Of a DNA stretch of 19,891 nt, positions 7,282 to 14,621 are shown piece after piece. The notes under the pieces were generated by a model. The model made no database searches. It was given only the letters and a program-made list of their open reading frames with translations, and had not been told where the DNA came from. Each line of letters begins with the position of its first letter. Position 1 is the stretch's first letter. The position numbers and the translations under genes were made by a program. Location: NCBI GenBank assembly GCA_030590605.1, contig JAUUYB010000007.1, positions 1 through 19,891 on the forward strand, written 5' to 3'. Source of the stretch: Candidatus Woesearchaeota archaeon. Its GTDB lineage: Archaea; Nanobdellota; Nanobdellia; Woesearchaeales; JAUUYB01.

Positions 7282-9192
7282 CTATTCCTTAAACATAGCA
7301 TTGATGACAGCATCAAACATCCTAAGCTCAGCAAGGAGATTCTCTTTCTTATAACCAATATTCTCGATCTCGATTATGGTATGAAAATTCTTGTCTTTCT
7401 TCGGTTTTGCCTGGACTTTAGAGATGTTGATACCTTTTGCGACAAAGAAGTTGAGGATATCTGCAAGCCCGCCGACCTTATCAGCCAGGATAAGCTCGAG
7501 AGTCATGAGATTCTTGAATTTGTCTTTTTTCCAATTCAATTTCGCCTGCTTGTTCTTGTCCATTGAATGGATGTTGACACAGTCTTTCTTATGGATGGTG
7601 AGTTTCTTGTCTTTTGTGTAGAATCCGAGAATATCGTCACCATAAGAAGGATTACAGCATTTTGAGAACTTTATCGGAGCTTTCTTGCTTGTCAATTCTA
7701 TCAGGTCGACAAGATCTGCTTGGGATATCACCGCCGGTTCGGGTATATTCGGTTTCTTCTGTGATTCGAGAGTGATCTTGAGGTAGCTTCGTATCTTGCT
7801 TTTCGCCTTCCCTGTCTTTACGAATTTGAGCCACTGCCGGGACGGCTCTGCGTTTTTTGCAGTGATGATCTCGACGATATCGCCTGGTAAGAGGACATGA
7901 TCAAGAGATACCAATTTTTGGTTCACAAGCGCTTTTGAACATTTCAGTCCGAGGTAAGTATGCACTTCAAAAGCGAAGTCTACTGGTGTCGCCCCTTCTT
8001 TCAGGTTTATAGGATCTCCCTTAGGTGTGAATGTGACGATCTCATCTTCAAAAAGGTCCATCTTTAGTGTCTCGATGAAGTTTCGTGTCTCATCGGAGTC
8101 TGAACGCCATTTGAGCAGTTGTTTTATCCAGGATATTCTCTTGTCGAACTTTTTGTCCCTTTCTGTTCCATGGTATTTCCAGTGTGCTGCGATTCCGTCT
8201 TCTGCTACCCTATCCATCTCGATCGTCCTGATCTGGACCTCGATCACTTTATTGTTCGGACCTTCAAGTACTGTATGTAAGCTCTGATATCCATTAGCTT
8301 TTGGGTTAGAGATATAGTCTTTGAACCGCCTCGGGTACGGCTTCCACATCTCATGGACTTCGCCGAGAGCAGTGTAGCATTCAGGGATGGTCTCGACAAG
8401 TATCCTGATCGCGATGAGGTCATAGATTTCGTTGATGTCGACATTCTTCTTCTTCATCTTCTTATAGATACTGTAGAAATATTTCGCCCTGCCGATGATT
8501 GTGGCGTTGACTTCCTTGGATTTTATCCGATTCTTGATCTCATTGATGATGTCCTCTGTGGCTTTCTCCCTGACTTCTCTTTTCTCGTTGATCTTGCTTG
8601 AAATCAGTTGGTATGTATCTGGTTTCAGGTATCTCATCGAAAGGTCTTCTAGCTCTCCTTTGATTCTCCAGATACCTAATTTATGGGCGATAGGTGCATA
8701 GATCGAGAGGGTCTCCTCCGCTATCCTCTTCTGTTTCTCTGTCCTCACATGCTTTAGTGTCCTCATGTTATGCAATCTGTCTGCAAGCTTGATGAGCATG
8801 ACCCTGATGTCCTTCGCAGTCGCGAGCAGGACCTTCCTCAGGTTCTCTGCTGTATAATCCGAACGGGACTCGAAATGGACCTTGTCGATCTTGGTGACTC
8901 CTTCTACTAAGTCTGCGATCTCTTTACCGAATTCTCTCTCGATATCATCGATGCTGGCTGTTGAGTCTTCGACTACATCATGGAGGAATCCTGCGCAGAG
9001 GGTAGCGGATTGTGCGTTCAGGGTCGCAAGGATCTTGACTACTTCGAATGGGTGGACAATATAAGGTTCCTTAGATGCTCTGAGCTGTTCCTTATGCCTG
9101 CGGTTCGCGTAATTATATGCTTTCTCGATAAGAGCGGTGTCAGCGTTTGGATTGTGCTCCAGGATAAGATTCATGAGTGGCTTAAGCTCCAT
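7282..9192 (-). CDS. rel: Bifunctional-type RelA/SpoT homologue ((p)ppGpp synthetase/hydrolase), short form
   Basis: 636 aa. By family it makes and/or degrades the alarmone (p)ppGpp. The hydrolase HD domain is intact: His47 (IVHP), His71-Asp72 (LHDVVEDS) and Asp138 (KLADRLHNMRTL). The synthetase domain is also complete: GRAKYFYSIYKKM (235-246), Asp258 (YDLIAIRI), RFKD (289-292, the RxKD type of bifunctional Rel rather than EXDD of RelA), NGYQSLHT and Glu318 (EVQIRT). A TGS domain follows at about 384-445 (VTFTPKGDPINL...LLPGDIVEI), then a Cys zinc-finger/RIS-type segment KCCNPSYGDDILGFYT...HKKDCVN (511-540) and a C-terminal ACT domain (about 560-632). Only about 65 residues separate TGS from the zinc-finger segment, so the helical domain seems strongly reduced relative to bacterial Rel (about 730 aa). 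Rel proteins are rare in archaea. First gene of the minus-strand block. Confidence 0.95.
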   Translation of the reverse strand: MELKPLMNLILEHNPNADTALIEKAYNYANRRHKEQLRASKEPYIVHPFEVVKILATLNAQSATLCAGFLHDVVEDSTASIDDIEREFGKEIADLVEGVTKIDKVHFESRSDYTAENLRKVLLATAKDIRVMLIKLADRLHNMRTLKHVRTEKQKRIAEETLSIYAPIAHKLGIWRIKGELEDLSMRYLKPDTYQLISSKINEKREVREKATEDIINEIKNRIKSKEVNATIIGRAKYFYSIYKKMKKKNVDINEIYDLIAIRILVETIPECYTALGEVHEMWKPYPRRFKDYISNPKANGYQSLHTVLEGPNNKVIEVQIRTIEMDRVAEDGIAAHWKYHGTERDKKFDKRISWIKQLLKWRSDSDETRNFIETLKMDLFEDEIVTFTPKGDPINLKEGATPVDFAFEVHTYLGLKCSKALVNQKLVSLDHVLLPGDIVEIITAKNAEPSRQWLKFVKTGKAKSKIRSYLKITLESQKKPNIPEPAVISQADLVDLIELTSKKAPIKFSKCCNPSYGDDILGFYTKDKKLTIHKKDCVNIHSMDKNKQAKLNWKKDKFKNLMTLELILADKVGGLADILNFFVAKGINISKVQAKPKKDKNFHTIIEIENIGYKKENLLAELRMFDAVINAMFKE

Positions 9193-9213
9193 CTTTAAGT
9201 GAAAGAGAGTGTG

Positions 9214-9226
9214 ATATTTATATTTT
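9214..9226 (-). promoter_or_regulatory. TATA-like box of the rel operon
   Basis: On the minus strand AAAATATAAATAT is centred about 27 bases upstream of the rel ATG (9192-9190). This predicts a leaderless transcript for the rel to flavodoxin block. Confidence 0.5.
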
Positions 9227-9273
9227 CCTGAATGGTATGGCGACGTTATATAAAGTAGGCAAGCTATTGAGGC

Positions 9274-9286
9274 ATTTCAGTGAAAT
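9274..9286. promoter_or_regulatory. 13-bp perfect palindrome in the rel/abrB divergent region
   Basis: ATTTCA-G-TGAAAT is a perfect palindrome between two divergent promoters and a possible operator. The half-sites equal those of the operator candidates at 14041 and 14575, but the spacing is 1 instead of 8, so a common binding protein is not claimed. Confidence 0.35.
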
Positions 9287-9311
9287 ACCGATAGTTATTT
9301 AAATAGGTATT
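9284..9311 (+). promoter_or_regulatory. Promoter with flanking inverted repeat before the AbrB-like gene
   Basis: A TATA-like TTATTTAAAT (about 9295-9304) is flanked by AATACC (9284-9289) and GGTATT (9306-9311), an inverted repeat with 16 bases between the arms. One more matching pair extends the arms to GAAATACC/GGTATTAC with one mismatch. A dimeric regulator bound here would cover the TATA box. The AbrB-like protein encoded just downstream is an obvious candidate for autoregulation (inference). Confidence 0.4.
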
Positions 9312-9349
9312 ACATATAATAGGCTAAATAATAGTATAAAGGATATTAC

Positions 9350-9517
9350 ATGAAATTCATCACTAAACTCTGGAAGCGTAGCAAGAAATCATTCGCTACT
9401 ACTATCCCCCATATCGTATTGCTTGATATTGATGAGAAGAAAGACCATTCAGTAGAATGGGAATACAATAAGGAAATCAACAGATGGACCATATCAATAA
9501 AGGAGAAGAAAGAATGA
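9350..9517 (+). CDS. Small AbrB/SpoVT-type (MazE-like) DNA-binding protein
   Basis: 55 aa, short enough to be missed by size-filtered calling. After the start, KLWKRSKKSFATTIPHIV fits the swapped-hairpin AbrB fold signature (a basic segment, then S.A/VTIP followed by a hydrophobic helix). WEYNKEINRWTISIKEK supplies the closing beta strands (typically xWxxxxxxxxIxI). Archaea carry many such small regulators. The start is supported by AAAGGA about 6 bases upstream. Its TGA overlaps the ATG of the surface protein gene (ATGA), so the two are translationally coupled and it probably regulates that operon and itself. An antitoxin role (MazE-like) is an alternative, but the downstream gene is no toxin. 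Confidence 0.8.
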   Translation: MKFITKLWKRSKKSFATTIPHIVLLDIDEKKDHSVEWEYNKEINRWTISIKEKKE

Positions 9518-12500
9518 GACCGAAAGACTTCATCGGTCTGGCCTTCATAATCACAAGCATCGCTATATTCTATACTCTGGGAAGCGGGCTGAACACACCT
9601 ACCGGTTACTTCGCCATAGAAGAGAACTGGACAGAATGTACAATAAACGATGATGCATGCTTGTTAGCTTCTCTTACAGATTGCTCTCCTACTCATTTCG
9701 TATCAGATTTCATCATGATCCAAGATATATATGTCTATACCCACAACATTACGCATTGCATGATGCATTCAGAAGTCACAAGTGAATTCTTTACTGATAA
9801 CGAGACACTCACTGCTGATTGCACAGTCCCTCAAGGCAACTATACTATGGAAGAATTCGATGCGTATATGGAAGAAGATAAGTTTAAGGTATGCAATGGG
9901 TCGCTGATAGATTTCGAGAGATGGAGTGCAGGATATCGGGACCTCCACACTGAAATCGGCAACCCTATAACAGGGGAAAACTATGTACTCGGTGACGACA
10001 TCGAGCTCAACGCAACGATACAATACAATCTTTCTTATGACAAAGGAGAACCAATTTTCGAATACCTTATCGCAGGCACGACTGTTTGGAACAAGGCTTC
10101 TATCATAACGATCTATGATTTAGAAATCAACGGAGTGAGAGCGATTCTTGGACTTTGGGAGACAGACAACATCAATCTCACTTCAGATACAGATGTCACT
10201 CTCCGGCTAAGAGTCAACTTCACAGACAATAGATCCGATGTCGTATGGAAAGAAGACACAGTCACTGTGCTGATGAACTATTCAATCTCGATTCCTCCGC
10301 CTGGAGGCGATAAGTACGAACCTGACAATTCATTTACAGATACAGGAAATGATGCAAAAGAGATAATCCCTGGCGGATCGCCTCAAAACAGGTCATTCCA
10401 TACGGAAAGTGATGTAGACTACCTATACTTCGATGGACAAAAGGATAGGATGTTCACGATCAAGACTGATATCGGAGGATCAGCTGTCGATACGAAAATA
10501 TCTCTTTATGATTCATCACAAGTCTTCATCGGTTCAGATGATGATAATGGAGATTCAGGGAATGAATCTATGATAGTCCATTCATTGACAGCCGCAGAAC
10601 GGATATACCTCAAGGTAGAGAATATCGGGGATCTTGGAAAATACAATATCTCAGTCACCCAGCTCGCTGATGGTGATGGTGATGGATTCACTCCGGGAAT
10701 CGGCCCTGGATCTGATTGTGACGATACCGACGCTCTTATCCACCCGATAAGAGGGGGGATGGTGCTTTCCGCCTCTGTCAAGATCTGCCCATACACATAT
10801 TCAGACATCAATTCCCCGATCACTGTGAGCGGAGATGATATCGTCATAGATTGCGACTTGAATCCTATATCTGGGACCCTATACAGTTCGTTGTTTATCA
10901 TAAACGATTCGACAGATATCACTTTGAAGAACTGCGAACTATCCAATTTCACACGGGCGATCGTGATGGATGGATGCATTAGCTGCAAGGTGATCAACAC
11001 CACCATCATCGACAATACGTTAGGTATCCACGCAATGGACAGCATCGTGACCATCGAAGAGAGTGTCATCAGTCAGAACGACCATTCAGGAATCATTTTC
11101 GAGGAGACCTCAGGCAGCATACTCTCGACAGAGTTACAGAACAACGGGCTTGACGGTATGACACTCATAAATTCGTCAGGGATAATCATGGATGACGTAT
11201 CCATCACACATAACACTAGAAACGGCATATCCTCGCTCAATTCCGAAGATGTCAAGATTCAGCATTCCACGATTTCTTATAATCAAAAAGCAGGTATTAT
11301 GGCGAACCAGACAGTTTCCCTTACCATAAAGAACTCATCTGTAAGCCAAAATGATGATGGAGTATTGTTGTCTGATAGCCAAAGCACCAATATCACTTGG
11401 ATCACATTCAGCTCGAACACACTCACAGATATATCCCTATCTGATGATTCACCAGAGACTGTCCTGAGGTTCAATTCCTTTTTGACCCAATCGAACACAG
11501 CAGTCAAGAACACCCAAGGACCATCAGTTGATGCAAAAATGAATTATTGGAACACTGATTCCGAGAGCGCGATCCGGGAGAGGATAACCGATTACTATGA
11601 TGACGCTCATGACGGAAAAGTCATTTATTCTCCATGGCTGGATTCCCCCACCAATCTGACCGAATTCTCATATGGCAAGAACTACACTGAATGCGATGAT
11701 GGTGTCGATAACGATTTCGACGGACTCATTGATTTCGGAAAAGATCCTGAATGCCCGAATTCATCTTGGAATAATGAATCAATAGCACCCTTCGACCCGA
11801 TAATAAATGACACGAATTCGACAGATAATACGACAAATACCTCGGTCAACGCATCCTGTGAAGGTGACTGGATCTGTACTGACTGGAGCGAATGCCAATT
11901 AGACAGCCTAAGAGTGAGGACCTGTTTCAACAACAATAATTGTTCAATCGATCCCCCATTGGAAGTTGAAGAATGTATCAATGAAGCAGTGCTCCTCTGT
12001 TCTAATGGTATCAGGGACTTAGGTGAAGATATGACTGACTGCGGAGGGACCTGTCCGGAATGCGACAAACCAGCAGATACCGAAGAACCTGCCAGCACTT
12101 CAGGAGGGATCTGGATCTACATTATCATAATCATCGTAGTGCTCGCCCTTGCAGGAGGCGGATTCTTCGGATATCAATGGTATACAGAAGAACAGCACCA
12201 TAAAGAAAGTATAGCTCGCTACCAAAAAGAAGTTCAGTTGAACAATTATGTCAAGGACGAACTCACAGCAGGATTCAAGCCTGACCTCATCCAAAAGAAG
12301 ATGTCCGACGCAGGATGGGATCCTGCGCAGGTAAGCCAATCCCTTGTCAGGAACAATGGGCTCGGGGAATTAAGACCTTTCATCAAAGGGTATCTCACGA
12401 AAGGATTTTCTGACGAAGTGATAATAGAGAAACTCGTAAACTCTGGATGGGATCGGACATTAGTCACAAATACCCTTAACAAGCTTGATCGTCCAAGGGT

Positions 12501-12762
12501 CTCAGCAACTATCCCTTCCCATACCCTGAACAAGGCATGGACTAGACATTACTCTAGCTGGAACAGACAGATCCAATCGTCGTTCTCAGGTTCTGCACCT
12601 CAATCACCATATCAAGTAGGAGTATCTTCGTTCCCTAAACCCCAAACACAATACAAAAAGAGTGCCTACCAAAAGAAGAAGACTAGACTGAACCGGCCGG
12701 TGAAGAAGAGTAAGTACCAATTGAGCATGGTAGATGGGAAATGGGTGATCAAAGCAGAGTAA
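9514..12762 (+). CDS. Giant membrane-anchored surface protein with PPC, calcium-type and beta-helix regions
   Basis: 1082 aa from ATG 9514, chosen over the in-frame ATG 9484 because 9514 has AAGGAG upstream and overlaps the AbrB-like stop. Parts in order: hydrophobic export segment (about 5-22); unknown region with many N-glycosylation sequons; PPC-like beta domain (265-384, DKYEPDNSF...DVDYLYFDGQ...YNISVTQ); DGDGDGFTPG...DCDDTD, an acidic MopE/thrombospondin-type metal-binding motif (386-410); right-handed parallel beta-helix with NosD/PbH1-type repeats (about 435-655); CDDGVDNDFDGLID; a Cys-rich WICTDWSEC segment (about 781); CSNGIRDLGED...CGGTCPEC (about 828-848); one transmembrane helix (about 865-890); and a basic cytoplasmic tail with two helical repeats (about 907-989, each ending in GW). 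Roughly thirty NxS/T sequons suggest heavy glycosylation. It probably binds a surface ligand or polysaccharide or forms part of an S-layer (inference). Confidence 0.85.
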   Translation: MRPKDFIGLAFIITSIAIFYTLGSGLNTPTGYFAIEENWTECTINDDACLLASLTDCSPTHFVSDFIMIQDIYVYTHNITHCMMHSEVTSEFFTDNETLTADCTVPQGNYTMEEFDAYMEEDKFKVCNGSLIDFERWSAGYRDLHTEIGNPITGENYVLGDDIELNATIQYNLSYDKGEPIFEYLIAGTTVWNKASIITIYDLEINGVRAILGLWETDNINLTSDTDVTLRLRVNFTDNRSDVVWKEDTVTVLMNYSISIPPPGGDKYEPDNSFTDTGNDAKEIIPGGSPQNRSFHTESDVDYLYFDGQKDRMFTIKTDIGGSAVDTKISLYDSSQVFIGSDDDNGDSGNESMIVHSLTAAERIYLKVENIGDLGKYNISVTQLADGDGDGFTPGIGPGSDCDDTDALIHPIRGGMVLSASVKICPYTYSDINSPITVSGDDIVIDCDLNPISGTLYSSLFIINDSTDITLKNCELSNFTRAIVMDGCISCKVINTTIIDNTLGIHAMDSIVTIEESVISQNDHSGIIFEETSGSILSTELQNNGLDGMTLINSSGIIMDDVSITHNTRNGISSLNSEDVKIQHSTISYNQKAGIMANQTVSLTIKNSSVSQNDDGVLLSDSQSTNITWITFSSNTLTDISLSDDSPETVLRFNSFLTQSNTAVKNTQGPSVDAKMNYWNTDSESAIRERITDYYDDAHDGKVIYSPWLDSPTNLTEFSYGKNYTECDDGVDNDFDGLIDFGKDPECPNSSWNNESIAPFDPIINDTNSTDNTTNTSVNASCEGDWICTDWSECQLDSLRVRTCFNNNNCSIDPPLEVEECINEAVLLCSNGIRDLGEDMTDCGGTCPECDKPADTEEPASTSGGIWIYIIIIIVVLALAGGGFFGYQWYTEEQHHKESIARYQKEVQLNNYVKDELTAGFKPDLIQKKMSDAGWDPAQVSQSLVRNNGLGELRPFIKGYLTKGFSDEVIIEKLVNSGWDRTLVTNTLNKLDRPRVSATIPSHTLNKAWTRHYSSWNRQIQSSFSGSAPQSPYQVGVSSFPKPQTQYKKSAYQKKKTRLNRPVKKSKYQLSMVDGKWVIKAE

Positions 12763-12772
12763 TTTTTTAAAT
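12763..12772 (+). promoter_or_regulatory. TATA-like box of kae1
   Basis: TTTTTTAAAT right after the stop of the surface protein gene is centred about 27 bases before the ATG at 12795, implying a leaderless kae1 message. The T-run could also serve as terminator of the upstream gene. Confidence 0.45.
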
Positions 12773-12794
12773 TGACCCGTATTTTAATGTAAAA

Positions 12795-13787
12795 ATGATA
12801 TGTCTAGGTATTGAATCGACTGCCCACACTTTCGGGGTGGGTATAGCTGAAGAAAAAAAAGGAAAAGGGACTATACTCGCGAACATCAAGAAGAGCTATA
12901 CGACAAAAAAAGGAGGGATGATTCCTGCTCTCGCATCAGAACACCATGTATTGAACTGTGGGACGATCATCCGCGAGGGGCTTGAAAAAGCAGGGATCTC
13001 CATGAAAGATGTAGATGTAGTAGGTTTTGCAGAGAGCCCCGGTCTTGGGCATACTCTCCGTATCGGAGCGATGGCTGCAAGAAGCCTGTCAGTCATGCAT
13101 AAGAAACCTCTTGTAGGCATAAATCACTGTATAGCTCACCTCGAGATCGGCAGGATGCTATTTGGAGCAGACGATCCGATCCTTATGTACGCCTCAGGCG
13201 CTAACACTCAGATAATCGCTTATCAGGGAAAGAAATACCGTATCTTCGGTGAGACTTTGGATATCGGAATAGGGAATTTTCTGGACACTTTGGCTCGACA
13301 CTTAGGATTAGGGTTCCCAGGCGGACCGAAGGTCTACGAACTCAGCCTTAAAGGAAAGAAGTTCATCGAGCTCCCTTATGTAGTAAAAGGTATGGATGTG
13401 TCATTCGGAGGCCTGCTCACGAATCTCAAGACAAAGATAGATTCCGGGAAGTACCGCGTGGAGGATCTCTGCTATTCCACACAGGAGACTGTTTTTGCTA
13501 TGCTCGTCGAAGTCACTGAACGGGCCATGGCGCATTGCCAAAAGACCGAACTTATCATCGGCGGAGGGGTCGGGTGCAACAAGAGGCTCCAGGAGATGTC
13601 AAAGATCATGTGCAAAGAGAACGGATACACCTGCTTTATACCTGAACCTCAATTTCTGGTAGATAACGGAGGGATGATAGCCTGGCAGGCCCTGCTCCAG
13701 TACAAGGCAGGGAAACGCACGAGACTTACTGACCCTATCAAGCCATATGAACGCACAGATGATATAGATGTTGATTGGCGTGATTGA
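12795..13787 (+). CDS. kae1: Kae1, KEOPS complex tRNA N6-threonylcarbamoyltransferase subunit
   Basis: 330 aa, the family length. With the other KEOPS subunits it transfers threonylcarbamoyl from TC-AMP to A37 of ANN-decoding tRNAs (t6A). Diagnostic elements are the ASKHA start LGIESTAHTFGVGI, the SYTTKKGGMIPALASEHH stretch, GFAESPGLGHTLRIG, NHCIAHLEIGR with the HxxxH metal ligands, MYASGANTQII, FPGGPKVYELS, IIGGGVGCNKRLQEM, and VDNGGMIAW with the Asp metal ligand. Archaeal-type features (HTFGVG, NTQ) separate it from bacterial TsaD. There is no Bud32 kinase domain at the C-terminus, which in several archaea is fused to Kae1, so Bud32 must be encoded elsewhere. Leaderless promoter. Confidence 0.96.
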   Translation: MICLGIESTAHTFGVGIAEEKKGKGTILANIKKSYTTKKGGMIPALASEHHVLNCGTIIREGLEKAGISMKDVDVVGFAESPGLGHTLRIGAMAARSLSVMHKKPLVGINHCIAHLEIGRMLFGADDPILMYASGANTQIIAYQGKKYRIFGETLDIGIGNFLDTLARHLGLGFPGGPKVYELSLKGKKFIELPYVVKGMDVSFGGLLTNLKTKIDSGKYRVEDLCYSTQETVFAMLVEVTERAMAHCQKTELIIGGGVGCNKRLQEMSKIMCKENGYTCFIPEPQFLVDNGGMIAWQALLQYKAGKRTRLTDPIKPYERTDDIDVDWRD

Positions 13788-13804
13788 ATTTTTCTAAACA
13801 AATT

Positions 13805-13998
13805 CCCCCCCCCACTTTTCAAGTGAGGTATTCCCGGACTCGCTAATTATTAAAGGAAAAATTCAGGAATAACTCGGACCGATGGCCTTTCCCCACACTA
13901 AAGTGTGGAGTATTTGCCTTCGGTCCGAGGAATTGAAAATCTCGCACTGAAGTACGGGGTACTAACCCCCATAAAAATCTCTGTGCGAGATTTTCAAT
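13805..13998. other. Intergenic cluster of strong hairpins (possible structured RNA or element remnant)
   Basis: The stretch 13788-14071 contains no convincing coding frame. It holds a run of nine C, a small hairpin CACTT-TTC-AAGTG (13813-13825), a long hairpin with a perfect 10-bp outer stem (13873-13882 with 13920-13929, CTCGGACCGA) enclosing GGC/GCC and a CCACAC-TAAA-GTGTGG tip (13893-13908), and a perfect 16-bp inverted repeat (13932-13947 with 13983-13998, ATTGAAAATCTCGCAC) enclosing AGTAC-GGG-GTACT. Such dense stems exceed chance. It may be a non-coding RNA or the remnant of a mobile element with hairpin ends. I see no transposase or TnpB gene in the window. Confidence 0.7.
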
Positions 13999-14018
13999 AG
14001 TGGATTTGAAAAAGTAAC

Positions 14019-14028
14019 ATTTAAATAC
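14019..14028 (+). promoter_or_regulatory. TATA-like box of the GbsR-type regulator gene
   Basis: CATTTAAATA is positioned to give a transcript start near 14050, inside the operator candidate 14041-14060. A repressor bound there would block its own promoter. Confidence 0.5.
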
Positions 14029-14040
14029 TAGTACAGTTAT

Positions 14041-14060
14041 ATTTCACTAAAAACTGAAAT
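14041..14060 (+). promoter_or_regulatory. Operator candidate, copy 1
   Basis: ATTTCACTAAAAACTGAAAT: inverted half-sites ATTTCA and TGAAAT separated by 8 bases. An almost identical 20-base copy (one difference) lies before the radical SAM gene at 14575-14594. Placed over the predicted transcript start of the regulator, it is the likely binding site of that regulator. Confidence 0.65.
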
Positions 14061-14071
14061 TTGTGAATTAA

Positions 14072-14557
14072 ATGGCAAAAACGATGTTGGAGACTGAAAA
14101 AGATTTCATTGACAGGACTGGAAAGATGTCAAAACAGTGGGGTCTTGGAGAGCCAGCTGGCAGAGTATGGGCGTCACTTTTATTCGCAGAATCTTCTCTT
14201 TCTCAAAGAGAGATTGCTGAGAAGACAGGATACAGTTTAAGTTTAGTAAGTCCCAGTTTGAAAATCCTAGAAAAATTGAATTTAATTAGATCTATCAGGG
14301 GTGAAGGCAGAGAAAAACTTTATGAGTTAGGGATGTCATTTATTGAAGCATTCAATGTAATTATCAAAAGGTACTTGGAACATGATGTCTATCCACTTAT
14401 TAAACAATTAGATTCCATCAAAGAGAAAGATAAGAATCCTAAATTATCAGAATTGACATCTGAATATAAAAAACTTGGGACATACCTTGGTTGGTTTGAA
14501 AAGATGACATACATGAAAAAAGTTACAGGTGAGAAAATCAAGAGGTTATTAGGTTAA
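14072..14557 (+). CDS. GbsR/MarR-family winged-helix transcriptional regulator
   Basis: 161 aa. The N-terminal GLGEPAGRVWASLLFAESSLSQREIAEKTGYSLSLVSPSLKILEKLNLI (residues about 24-72) is the winged helix-turn-helix of the GbsR branch of MarR-like regulators, which opens with the conserved G-x-P/A-x-GR-x-(W/Y) helix. A wing (RSIRGEGREKLYEL) and a long charged helical dimerisation region follow. As the first gene of the right-hand low-GC module, preceded by one copy of the 20-base operator with another before the next gene, it is probably the local repressor and autoregulator. The ligand is unknown; GbsR of Bacillus senses choline, but that need not apply here. Confidence 0.83.
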   Translation: MAKTMLETEKDFIDRTGKMSKQWGLGEPAGRVWASLLFAESSLSQREIAEKTGYSLSLVSPSLKILEKLNLIRSIRGEGREKLYELGMSFIEAFNVIIKRYLEHDVYPLIKQLDSIKEKDKNPKLSELTSEYKKLGTYLGWFEKMTYMKKVTGEKIKRLLG

Positions 14558-14565
14558 TTTTTTTT
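14558..14565 (+). terminator. T-rich termination signal after the regulator gene
   Basis: A run of eight T follows the TAA of the regulator, with no hairpin. Oligo-T suffices for archaeal RNA polymerase termination. It fits with the radical SAM gene having its own promoter and operator. Confidence 0.4.
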
Positions 14566-14574
14566 GGGAACTTA

Positions 14575-14594
14575 ATTTCATTAAAAACTGAAAT
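14575..14594 (+). promoter_or_regulatory. Operator candidate, copy 2
   Basis: ATTTCATTAAAAACTGAAAT, identical to 14041-14060 except at one base (T for C at position 7). It lies 27 bases before the ATG of the radical SAM gene and may overlap that gene's TATA element (ATTAAAA). The two sites bracket the regulator gene. Confidence 0.65.
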
Positions 14595-14621
14595 AATTGA
14601 AAAAAAGACTGGGGTGAAAAA

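Noticed and set aside
9484..9513. Ten-residue extension of the surface protein from ATG 9484
   Set aside because: The extra part overlaps the AbrB-like gene, while ATG 9514 has AAGGAG upstream and the export segment begins just after it.
13805..13998. CRISPR array or IS200/IS605 element
   Set aside because: The stems are all different in sequence, so there are no regular direct repeats and spacers; no transposase or TnpB frame lies nearby.
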